Shown: positions 1 through 7,317 of the stretch, piece by piece
Layout of the letters: each line of letters opens with the position of its first letter
Position numbering within the stretch: position 1 is the stretch's first letter
NCBI GenBank assembly: GCA_963712465.1
Contig: CAVQHY010000008.1
Span: forward strand, 1-64,000
Origin: CAVQHY01 sp963712465
GTDB lineage: Bacteria > Actinomycetota > Thermoleophilia > Gaiellales > Gaiellaceae
Reading direction: 5' to 3'
DNA: 64,000 nucleotides
The notes under the pieces: model-generated
The model's input: the letters and a program-made list of their open reading frames with translations, nothing else
The model's database searches: none
What the model was told of the DNA's origin: nothing
Program-made: the position numbers and the translations under genes

Positions 1-156
1 GCCGTCGGCACGCTGGAAGTGGGTCAGTTTCGGCCCGATGCCTCCATCCTGATCGCTTATGAGTCCTTGCTGCACGGGGAAGATGGAAGCAGCGCGTTCT
101 GCTTCCAACTCGACCAGCTCGTCAGGCAACGTGATCGTCACCGTCGCTCTCTCCAT
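1..156 (-). CDS. Partial ORF, possible ribbon-helix-helix type antitoxin (3' end outside window)
   Basis: Reading leftwards from an ATG at 156, 52 codons stay open to the window edge. The start MERATVTITLPDELVELEAE resembles the short beta strand and first helix of ribbon-helix-helix or UPF0175-like DNA-binding antitoxins. A GGAG lies a few bases before the ATG. The same frame stays open further upstream to about 310, so the start is uncertain. It lies beside a decayed integrase on the opposite strand, which suits a mobile-element remnant. No partner toxin is visible, and the function is a guess from the N-terminal pattern only. Confidence 0.3.
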   Translation of the reverse strand, partial: MERATVTITLPDELVELEAERAASIFPVQQGLISDQDGGIGPKLTHFQRADG

Positions 157-259
157 GGTGGCTCCTTCGACGATAGCGCGAAGAGCGATCAGGCTCTCGA
201 CCTCTTGCAGGACAACCACGTCCGGGATCGAAGTGCCGTCGCGGGTGATCTGTCCGAAC

Positions 260-457
260 CGCCCGACAGACCTCGTGTTTCCCACGCTCAAGGGGCAGAA
301 GGACAACTGACAGAACGTCCGTCGCCGGCTTCTCCTCGAGGCGAAGACCAAGGCGAACACGAAGCTCGCGGAGCTCAGGATCGACCCGATCGGCAACGTG
401 ACGCTGCATGGGCTACGGCGGACATCCGCATCGCGTCGCTGCGCCGCTGGTGACGAA
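260..457 (+). pseudogene. Remnant of a tyrosine recombinase/phage integrase (C-terminal part)
   Basis: The plus-strand frame reads RPTDLVFPTLKGQKDN, a stop codon at 308-310, then QNVRRRLLLEAKTKANTKL and TLHGLRRTSAS in the same frame. HGLRRT is the conserved HxLR catalytic box of tyrosine recombinases, and the preceding VFPT...R-Q-N-V-R-R segment is the usual approach to it. The N-terminal and core-binding domains are absent, one in-frame stop interrupts the piece, and the catalytic Tyr region is lost because the frame diverges after about 457. It is a dead relic, evidence that an integrative element or phage once sat here. Confidence 0.65.
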
Positions 458-569
458 AACACCCCGGAACGCCTGAACGGGCGACCGTGCACGCTCAGAG
501 GGGCATCAGCGCGACGACGCGAAACGCGCACGGGGGCGTCGCGAGCACATCGACGTCTAGGATCGCCCT

Positions 570-1490
570 GTGCCCTTCGCCGACTGCAACGGCTACCGGC
601 TCTACTTCGAGCTCCAATGTCAAGCCGGATGTCAAGAATGCGAGTCCAACCCAGGCCATGCGAACGAATCACTTGACGCGGCAAAGGCGCATGTGGAAAC
701 GCTTGTCCACGCCAGTCCACGGGTGGAGTCGATCCTCCAGTTCGGCGGCTCGCTGTTCGGCCGGCAGAACTTCGGCTTCGTCAACGACGGGTTCCGAGAG
801 AACTTCCACCTGATCAGCTTCGACGCGCGCGGGTACGGCCGGTCGGAGGCGCCGCTCGAGCCGTACTCGATCGAGGAGCGCGCCGACGACGGCGCCGCCC
901 TGCTCGACGCGCTGGGCTACGACCGCGCTCTCGTGCACGGAACGTCGATGGGCGGGATGGTCACGATCGCCTTCGTCGGCAAGTACCCGGACCGGACGAT
1001 CGCCGCCTGCGCGGACTGCGGGCTGGCCCGCTGCGATCTGTACCGGCGGACGCTGTTTCGCACGTGGCGCAGCATGGCCGAGGCGATGCCGCTCGACGAG
1101 ATGTCCGACGCGATCACGGTCCAGGCGGTCGGCGCCGACTACCTCGAGGAGCATCCGGAGACGTTCGACATCGTCCGGTCGATCATCGGCAAGAACTCCC
1201 ACCACACGATCCGCCAGGCTTGCGTGGCGATGGAGGAGATGGACATCGAGCACCTCGCGCGACAGATCCGCCGGCCGATCCTGCTCACGAACGGAACCCA
1301 CGACACGATGACCCCGCCCCGCCTCGCCGCCTCCGGCTTCGGCGCCCAGGACATCGTCACCGCGGTGCCGAACTGGGCGACGATGTTCGAGTTCGAGACC
1401 ATCGGCCACGCCGACCTGCTCGAGGTCCCCGACGAGGCCGTCCGGATCGTGACGGCGTTCTTCCTCGACGTGCTGGAGTCCGGTCGATGA
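570..1490 (+). CDS. Alpha/beta hydrolase
   Basis: A 306-residue protein from a GTG start. The oxyanion/strand-4 segment ISFDARGYGRS is at residues 82-91, the nucleophile elbow HGTSMGG puts Ser126 in GxSxG, the acid is probably Asp245 in NGTHDTMTPP, and the base is His280 in TIGHADLLEVP. This is a complete triad of the alpha/beta-hydrolase fold, as in lactonases and esterases. Its substrate cannot be told. It overlaps the next gene by ATGA, so the two are probably co-translated. Residues 18-53, rich in Cys and Glu, interrupt the place where relatives run straight from the first strand into the LQFGGS strand; this may be an insertion or a local frame artefact. Confidence 0.8.
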   Translation: MPFADCNGYRLYFELQCQAGCQECESNPGHANESLDAAKAHVETLVHASPRVESILQFGGSLFGRQNFGFVNDGFRENFHLISFDARGYGRSEAPLEPYSIEERADDGAALLDALGYDRALVHGTSMGGMVTIAFVGKYPDRTIAACADCGLARCDLYRRTLFRTWRSMAEAMPLDEMSDAITVQAVGADYLEEHPETFDIVRSIIGKNSHHTIRQACVAMEEMDIEHLARQIRRPILLTNGTHDTMTPPRLAASGFGAQDIVTAVPNWATMFEFETIGHADLLEVPDEAVRIVTAFFLDVLESGR

Positions 1491-2500
1491 GCACCTACGA
1501 CCGGGTCGCCTCGCTCGAGCTCGTCGTGGACGGCTACGAGCTCGAACGGCTCGAGACTGAGGTCTCGAGCGACTTCACCCGCGTCACCACGATCGTCATC
1601 TTGCGAGGCGACGGCCACGAAGGCCGAGGGGAGGACGTCACGTACGAGGCGGCCGACCACGATCGCCAGCCGAAGCTCGACCTGGCCGGGCGCTACACGG
1701 TCGACTCGTTCTCGGAGCGCCTGGAGGAGCTCGAGCTCTTCGACGGCGGACCCAGCCGCGAGCAGTTTCGCCCGTACCGCCGCTGGGCGTACGAGAGCGC
1801 AGCGCTCGACCTGGCGCTGCGCCGGGCCGGGACGTCGCTGGGGGCGGCCCTCGGCCGCGAGTCACGGCCGGTGCGCTTCGTCTCCTCGACCCGTCTCGAC
1901 GTGCGCGGCTGGCTGGCGCTCTACCCCGACCTCGAGTTCAAGCTCGACCCCACCCCCGCCTGGGATCGAGAGCTCGCCGCGCAGATCGCGGCCACCGGCC
2001 GCGTGCGCACGCTCGACTTCAAGGCCTACTACACGGGCACATCGGTCGACAACCCGCCGGACCCGGAGCTCTACGCCCTCTGCCTGGAGAGCTTCCCGGA
2101 TGCCGTGATCGAGGACGCAGGCATCACAGACGAGACGCGGCCCCTGCTGGAGCCGGTGCGCGACCGCCTCTCCTGGGATGCGCCGATCCACTCGATCGCC
2201 GACGTCGACGCGCTCGAGTGGGAGCCGCGCTGGCTCAACATCAAGCCGTCTCGGTTCGGGTCGACGCGCCTCCTGCTCGATTGCCTCGACGCCTGCGCCG
2301 AGCGCGGGATCACGCTCTACGGGGGCGGCCAGTTCGAGCTCGGGGTCGGCCGCGGCCAGATCCAGGCGCTCGCCAGCCTCTTCTACCCCGACGGCCCGAG
2401 CGACATCGCGCCCGGCGGCTTCAACGCGCCCGAGCCGATGGCTGGGCTGCCGCCGAGCCCACTCGAGCCACCGGCCGAGCCGATCGGCTTCGAGTTCTAG
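1487..2500 (+). CDS. Enolase-superfamily (mandelate racemase/muconate lactonizing type) protein
   Basis: A 337-residue protein whose ATG overlaps the TGA of the hydrolase gene. The C-terminal half has the barrel pattern of the superfamily: LEFKLDPT (Lys152), TLDFKAYYTG (Lys179), VIEDAG (Glu209, Asp210), LNIKPSRFGS (Lys253) and YGGGQFELGVGRGQ near 278-290, where MR/MLE enzymes carry their KxK, metal-binding and final-strand residues. Length fits the family (330-370). The substrate is unknown. Coupling to an alpha/beta hydrolase suggests a small catabolic pair, perhaps lactone or cyclic-ester opening plus an acid isomerisation or dehydration, which is inference. Confidence 0.65.
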   Translation: MSTYDRVASLELVVDGYELERLETEVSSDFTRVTTIVILRGDGHEGRGEDVTYEAADHDRQPKLDLAGRYTVDSFSERLEELELFDGGPSREQFRPYRRWAYESAALDLALRRAGTSLGAALGRESRPVRFVSSTRLDVRGWLALYPDLEFKLDPTPAWDRELAAQIAATGRVRTLDFKAYYTGTSVDNPPDPELYALCLESFPDAVIEDAGITDETRPLLEPVRDRLSWDAPIHSIADVDALEWEPRWLNIKPSRFGSTRLLLDCLDACAERGITLYGGGQFELGVGRGQIQALASLFYPDGPSDIAPGGFNAPEPMAGLPPSPLEPPAEPIGFEF

Positions 2501-3048
2501 CGCCCGTCGCCGGCGACGGCGACCGTGATCCCGGCGTCGGGGATCTGGCGGACAGCAGGAAGATCTCGGGGACGATCTCTGCGGCGGTCTCGCGAAACTC
2601 GGGCGACGAGGCCTGGCGGAGCGCCCGCTCGTGCCCGTGGAGCGGGTCGAGGATCAGCGACCGCGAGCGGCCGAGCACGTCATCAACGGCGCCGACGACG
2701 AAGAGGCGCCGATCTTGCGCCCCTCGCAACCCTCACGTGCGAGCTCGACAGCGGGCTCGATCACGTGCTCCGGGGAGCGGCGCCGATTCCGCGTGCAACC
2801 TACCCGTCGGCAGACGTCGCCGAAGATCGCGTCGAGCCGATCGAGCCGTTCGTGGAGGCCACCGGCCAAGCGTAGCTGCGCGCTGCCGGGTTGCTGCGGG
2901 CTCGACGGGGAGCATCGAGCTGATCGGCGCATGCGGTCGCCGAGCCCGCAGACCTTCTCGTCGACGCCTCGCGATTCTGGTTCCGCACCGCGTCCATGGC
3001 GGGCGCGAGCATCTCGACGTCGACCTGTTGCCGCGAGTGGCGCGGCGG
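2501..3048. other. Intergenic stretch without a supportable gene
   Basis: No frame here has a convincing start, ribosome-binding site and family pattern. Two minus-strand pieces (about 2730-2880 with ERLDRLDAIFGDVCRRVG, and about 2540-2729 with RRLFVVGAVDDVLGRSRSL) look more protein-like than their surroundings and lie in different frames. A decayed minus-strand gene is therefore possible, but no family is recognisable. Confidence 0.35.
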
Positions 3049-3150
3049 TTACCTTCGACCGGGATGGAACCCGGGGAACCACCTGACCTGCGCGAGGACG
3101 AGCGCCACCGTTCCGAGGAAGAGGAGCGCCGCCAGAGCCTTCTGCCGCAT
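3049..3150 (-). CDS. 33-residue hydrophobic micropeptide, candidate signalling propeptide
   Basis: The peptide begins MRQKALAALLFLGTVALVLA and ends QVRWFPGFHPGRR before a TAA. A basic tip (R2, K4), a hydrophobic core at about residues 5-20 and a short polar, aromatic C-terminal tail make it look like an exported or membrane-anchored propeptide. A strong Shine-Dalgarno GGGAGGTGA lies 8 bases before the ATG, within the 19 bases that separate it from the stop of the HTH-TPR gene upstream, so both probably share one transcript. Peptide pheromones of the RRNPP families (PapR, Phr, NprX) have this size, build and position. The alternative is a small single-pass membrane protein. The ribosome-binding site is the main evidence that it is translated. 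Confidence 0.6.
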   Translation of the reverse strand: MRQKALAALLFLGTVALVLAQVRWFPGFHPGRR

Positions 3151-3169
3151 AGTCGTGGTCACCTCCCTT

Positions 3170-4546
3170 CTAGAACCGGAAGTCCTGGAGCGCCTCGGCC
3201 GCACGCCGGTAGAGCCCGGCCGCGGCGCGTTCGTCTCCGCGGACGGCCGCAAGGTCGCCCTGAGCGACCCAGGCCGCCGCCTTGTGGCTTGCGGACGACA
3301 TCTGGGAGAAGTTCTTCTCGGCAACTGCGAAGGCGTCGCCGGCCTCGTCGAGACGACCCTGCTCGAGCAGCGCGCGGCCGAGCACGAGCCGGGCGTTCCC
3401 GATCTCGTGAAGCTCGTCCTCACGGTCGCCGAGCAGCTCGAGCGCCCGTCGCGCCTGTTCCTCGGCGAGCTCGTTCTCGCCGATGCGCTGGTGCACCTGC
3501 GCGAGCGAGGAGACGGCGTAGGCCGCATCGATCTCGCTGTCGGACTCGAGCGCGACGCGAAACGCGTCCTTCAGGTGCTCGATCGCCCGGTCGGGGTTGC
3601 CGAGCAGGAAGTTCAGCCCACCGAGGTTGTTCAGCAGCTTGCCGATGTTGACCTCGTCGGCGACCTCCTGGTAGCGCTCCCGGGCGCGCTCGGCATACGT
3701 GCGCGCCAGCACCCAGTGGCCCGTCCGCTCCGCGACGAGCGACGCCTGGAAGTAGACGTGGGCCGCCGTGCGGGTGTCGTTCAGGCTCTCTGCAAGCTCG
3801 AGCGCATGCTCGACGTCCTCGCGCGCCGCCTCGAAGTCCCGCTGGCGCTGGTAGCAGCGCGAGCGCCACTCGAGGATGTGGGCGCGAAGGCGATCGGCCG
3901 GGAGGCCGGAGCGGGTGAGCAGGTCATGCGCCTCGCTGAGCAACGAGACGGCCGTGGAGATCGAGTTGAGCTTGTAGCGGCAGCAGCCGAGCCGGTAGAG
4001 GACGTCAGAGCGCTCGACGTCGGTGAACTCGGGGGACTCGGAGAGCGCCCGCGCGCGCTCGAGCAGCGCGATCGCCGGACGGACGTCGCCCAGGTACATC
4101 CGACCCCAGGCCTCCGCGAGCAGGGCCCGGAGCTCGAGCTCGGGCGCCTGGACGGTCAGAAGCGCCGCCTTCACGTCGACGAGCGCCTCGACAGCCTCCT
4201 CGTTGGCGTTCTTCTCGAGGCTCGCCTCGGCGAGCGTGACGATGCTCTCGACACGGTTGCGCTCGTCCGTCGAGACGCCGATCTCGAGGAAGGTCGTGTC
4301 GACTCCGAGCTGGCCGGCAAGCCACTCGATAGTCTCGGCCGTGGGTCGCGTCTTCCCGCGCTCGATCTGGGAGACGTACTCCTTCGAGCACCGGTCGCCC
4401 GCGAGGTCGGTCTGCGTCAGGCCCCGGGCGATCCGAAGCTGGCGGACGCGGTCGCCGAGATTGGTACGCGGCGAGACGGCGCGGACAGCTGCGGCGAGCT
4501 GCTGCATGTCTCTCATCATCTGGACAGAAGTCAACACGACAATCAC
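3170..4546 (-). CDS. XRE-type HTH plus TPR transcriptional regulator (RRNPP-like architecture)
   Basis: Up to 458 residues. Residues about 30-85 form a Cro/C1-type helix-turn-helix (LGDRVRQLRIARGLTQTDLA, then CSKEYVSQIERGKTRPT), and from about 100 to the end there are helical pairs typical of tetratricopeptide repeats (for example LLNNLGGLNFLLGNPDRAIE and YAVSSLAQVHQRIGENELAE). The HTH binds DNA and the TPR solenoid usually binds a partner or a small peptide. The longest frame starts at a GTG at 4546. ATGs at 4519, 4516 and 4507 are alternatives, and none has a clear ribosome-binding site. It lies downstream of an HxlR regulator and 19 bases upstream of a hydrophobic micropeptide, the arrangement of PlcR/PapR-like receptor-pheromone pairs. 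Pheromone sensing is inference. Confidence 0.8.
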   Translation of the reverse strand: MIVVLTSVQMMRDMQQLAAAVRAVSPRTNLGDRVRQLRIARGLTQTDLAGDRCSKEYVSQIERGKTRPTAETIEWLAGQLGVDTTFLEIGVSTDERNRVESIVTLAEASLEKNANEEAVEALVDVKAALLTVQAPELELRALLAEAWGRMYLGDVRPAIALLERARALSESPEFTDVERSDVLYRLGCCRYKLNSISTAVSLLSEAHDLLTRSGLPADRLRAHILEWRSRCYQRQRDFEAAREDVEHALELAESLNDTRTAAHVYFQASLVAERTGHWVLARTYAERARERYQEVADEVNIGKLLNNLGGLNFLLGNPDRAIEHLKDAFRVALESDSEIDAAYAVSSLAQVHQRIGENELAEEQARRALELLGDREDELHEIGNARLVLGRALLEQGRLDEAGDAFAVAEKNFSQMSSASHKAAAWVAQGDLAAVRGDERAAAGLYRRAAEALQDFRF

Positions 4547-4598
4547 CCGTTAGGGTCAACCCCCATCGGGTCGTTGTCGGCTGAGGAGTGGGCGAGGA

Positions 4599-4958
4599 CT
4601 ACCGCGACTGCGTGGCGCGAACGAAAGGGCCCGTGCCCGCCGGCCGGTGACCCGCCCACGTCACGAGGGCGTCGACGACCGGCCCGAGCCGCTGACCTGC
4701 GTCGGTGAGGCGGTACTCGACGCGGGGCGGGCGGGCGTCGACGACGACCCGCTCGAGGACGTCGGCGTCCTCGAGCTCGTGGAGTCGGGCCGCCAGGGTT
4801 CGCGGCGGGATCGACCCGAGTACCTGACGGAACTCGTTGAACCGGACCGCACCGGCATGTGACGCGGCCAGGACCGACAGCAGCCAGCGTCGCTCGAGGA
4901 GGTCCGCCGCGCGGCGGACCTCCTCGGGCAGCGGCGTGCAGCTACGACAGCGCGACAT
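4599..4958 (-). CDS. HxlR-family winged-helix transcriptional regulator
   Basis: A 119-residue protein if the ATG at 4958 is used, overlapping the 3' end of lon by 17 bases. It has the HxlR pattern: ALLERRW-like helix (AADLLERRWLLSVLAASHAG), then VRFNEFRQVLGSIPPRTLAARLHELEDADVLERVV, a wing at VVDARPPRVEYRLTDAGQRL and a closing helix PVVDALVTWAGH. The N-terminal MSRCRSC carries two Cys, comparable to the thiol switches of HypR/YodB-type members that sense electrophiles or oxidants, though the spacing differs. The overlap with lon and the regulator downstream suggest a stress-linked operon. Confidence 0.85.
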   Translation of the reverse strand: MSRCRSCTPLPEEVRRAADLLERRWLLSVLAASHAGAVRFNEFRQVLGSIPPRTLAARLHELEDADVLERVVVDARPPRVEYRLTDAGQRLGPVVDALVTWAGHRPAGTGPFVRATQSR

Positions 4959-7230
4959 CGGGCCTCGGAGCCGGCTCGAGCGCCAGCTCGAGCACCTCAC
5001 CCAGGCTCATCACCGGGTGGAAGGCCATCGCCTCTCGGACGTTCTCGGGAACGTCGTCGAGGTCGGCGCGGTTTCGCTCGGGCAGGATCACGTCGGTGAG
5101 CCCGGCCGCGTGGGCCGCGAGCACCTTCTGCTTCAGACCGCCGATCGGCAGGACGCGGCCCTGGAGCGTGACTTCGCCCGTCATGCCAACGGTGTGCTTC
5201 ACCGGCCGGCCGGTGAGCAGAGAGGCGAGCGCGGTCGTCATCGTGATGCCTGCGCTCGGCCCGTCCTTGGGGATCGCCCCGGCCGGGACGTGCACGTGGA
5301 ACGAGGTGTCGTCGAATGCCGACTCGTCGACGCCCAGCTCGCCGGTATGCGCCTTGACGTAGGACAGGGCGATGCGCGCCGACTCCTTCATCACGTCACC
5401 GAGTTGTCCCGTGAGCACGAGATCGCCGTTCCCCTTCATCCTCGTCGCCTCGATGAAGAGGACGTCACCGCCCGTTCCGGTGACCGCAAGGCCGGTCGCC
5501 ACGCCCGGGTTCGCCGTCCGCTCGGCCGCCTCCTGGAAGAACTTCTGCTTGCCGAGCGCATCACGGACTCCGTCCACGTCCAGCGCCACCGGCGCTTCGA
5601 CCGTGCCCGAGGCGATCTTCGTCGCCGTCTTGCGGAGGACCTTGCCGAGCTCGCGCTCGAGCTGGCGCACGCCAGCCTCCCGCGTGTACTCGGCGACGAC
5701 CGCCGCGAGCAACTCGTCGGAGATCTCCACCTCGCCCTCGAGCAGACCGTTTCGCTCACGCTGGCGGGGCCACAGGTAGCCGCGCGCGATCGCGACCTTC
5801 TCGTCGACCGTGTAGCCGTCGAAGCGGATGATCTCCATCCGGTCGAGGAGCGGGCCCGGGATCGTGTCCGCGATGTTCGCCGTCGCGATGAACACGACCT
5901 CGGAGAGATCGAGCTCCACGTCGAGGTAGTGGTCGCGGAACGAGTGGTTCTGGGCCGGGTCGAGCACCTCGAGCAGCGCTGCCGACGGGTCGCCGCGCCA
6001 GTCTGCGCCGACCTTGTCGACCTCGTCGAGCATGATCACGGGGTTCATCGTGCCGGCGTCTCGCAGGGCCCGGACGAGCCGTCCGGGCAAGGCGCCGATG
6101 TAGGTACGGCGGTGGCCGCGGATCTCGGCTTCGTCGCGAACGCCGCCGAGCGACATGCGCACGAACTCGCGCCCGAGGGCGCGGGCGATCGACTCGCCGA
6201 TCGAGGTCTTGCCCGTTCCGGGAGGCCCGATCAGGGTCAGGATCGCGCCCGACTTCTTGTCCTCCTCGATCCCGCGCTCCTGCCGGAGCTTGCGCACCGC
6301 CAGGTACTCGACGATGCGGTCCTTGACGTCCTCGAGCCCGTAGTGATCGGCGTCGAGAACCTCGCGCGCGTGGGCGGGATCGAGGCGTTCCTCGGAGCGC
6401 TTCGCCCACGGCACGGCGACCAGCCAGTCGAGGTAGGAGCGGATCATCGACGCCTCGCCGGACTGCTCGCCCATCCGCTCGAGCCGCCCGAGCTCGCGGT
6501 CGGCCTGCTCGCGCACCTCGTCCGGCATGCCCGCCTCGTCGATCTTCGTCCGGTACTCGTCGACGACCGAGGCGTCGTCCTCGCCCAGCTCCTTGCGGAT
6601 CGACTCCATCTGGCGGCGCAGGATGTACTCGCGCTGCTGCTTCTGGGCGCCTGACTCGACGTCCTCGCGGATCCGCTTCCTGATCTGCATCTCGGCCATC
6701 CGATCGCGCTGGAAGCGCAGCGCCAGCTCGAGCCGTGCACGCACGTCGACCGTCTCGAGCAGCTCGACCTTCTGCTCGAACGTCACGTCAGGTGAATAGC
6801 CGGTCGTGTCGGCCAATGCGCCCGGCTCGGTGATCGAGCGGACGAACGCGCTGATGCGGCCGTCGTCACCGCGCAGCTCGAGAATCTCCTCGACGACCGC
6901 CCGATACTCGGTCGAGAGCTCGCGAATGGATCCGTCGGCCTTCTCGGGGTCGGGCTGCTCGTCGACCTCGACACGCAGACGGCCCTCGTGGTCGGTGACG
7001 GCGGCGCCCGCGACGCCACGATGCAGGCCGTTCAGCGTCACCGCCCGCCCACCACCCGGCAGGCGCACGCGGTCGACGACCTCGGCGACGGTGCCGACTC
7101 CGGCGAAGTCGCTCTCGTGACGCGGGACGAGCAGCACCCGCTCCTCGTTGCCGACGTCGATCGGCAGGGTTACGGTCATGTTCGGGAAGACGACGATGTC
7201 GTCCAGGGGTACGAGCAGAAGCGTAGTCAC
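4942..7230 (-). CDS. lon: ATP-dependent protease Lon
   Basis: A 762-residue protein from a GTG start with GGAGAG 9 bases upstream. It has the full order: an N-terminal substrate domain (LLLVPLDDIVVFPNMTVTLP), a coiled-coil middle (about 180-260), an AAA+ module with Walker A GPPGTGKT near 333-340 and Walker B VIMLDEVDKVG, and a C-terminal serine protease domain. The catalytic dyad is Ser659 in KDGPSAGIT and Lys702 in GGLKQKV, 43 residues apart as in E. coli Lon. It degrades misfolded and regulatory proteins in the cytosol. Divergent to an ABC exporter across an 87-base gap. Confidence 0.97.
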   Translation of the reverse strand: MTTLLLVPLDDIVVFPNMTVTLPIDVGNEERVLLVPRHESDFAGVGTVAEVVDRVRLPGGGRAVTLNGLHRGVAGAAVTDHEGRLRVEVDEQPDPEKADGSIRELSTEYRAVVEEILELRGDDGRISAFVRSITEPGALADTTGYSPDVTFEQKVELLETVDVRARLELALRFQRDRMAEMQIRKRIREDVESGAQKQQREYILRRQMESIRKELGEDDASVVDEYRTKIDEAGMPDEVREQADRELGRLERMGEQSGEASMIRSYLDWLVAVPWAKRSEERLDPAHAREVLDADHYGLEDVKDRIVEYLAVRKLRQERGIEEDKKSGAILTLIGPPGTGKTSIGESIARALGREFVRMSLGGVRDEAEIRGHRRTYIGALPGRLVRALRDAGTMNPVIMLDEVDKVGADWRGDPSAALLEVLDPAQNHSFRDHYLDVELDLSEVVFIATANIADTIPGPLLDRMEIIRFDGYTVDEKVAIARGYLWPRQRERNGLLEGEVEISDELLAAVVAEYTREAGVRQLERELGKVLRKTATKIASGTVEAPVALDVDGVRDALGKQKFFQEAAERTANPGVATGLAVTGTGGDVLFIEATRMKGNGDLVLTGQLGDVMKESARIALSYVKAHTGELGVDESAFDDTSFHVHVPAGAIPKDGPSAGITMTTALASLLTGRPVKHTVGMTGEVTLQGRVLPIGGLKQKVLAAHAAGLTDVILPERNRADLDDVPENVREAMAFHPVMSLGEVLELALEPAPRPDVALS

Positions 7231-7317
7231 GATCTCAGTCTCTCCGCATTAGGTTTCATGGCTGTCACGCAGAAACTATAGCAATTGAACTAGGTACTTC
7301 TCGCTACACTCCCCTGG

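Noticed and set aside
2421..3086. Several minus- and plus-strand frames of 60-140 codons in the gap after the enolase-superfamily gene
   Set aside because: None has a ribosome-binding site and start joined to a recognisable family; the best segments fall in different frames. Described only as a possible decayed gene.
4534..4561. Two GTTGAC copies ahead of the HTH-TPR gene as an operator
   Set aside because: Two six-base matches in a short region are not enough evidence; no further copies with the same spacing were seen.
4837..6654. A 605-codon plus-strand frame opposite lon
   Set aside because: It mirrors the lon reading in a GC-rich gene; the sequence is Arg/Asp/His-rich noise while lon has all its catalytic motifs.
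7285..7317. TTGAAC ... TACACT as a promoter of the ABC exporter
   Set aside because: The two hexamers are only 14 bases apart, too close for a standard promoter; TACACT alone may still be a -10 box.
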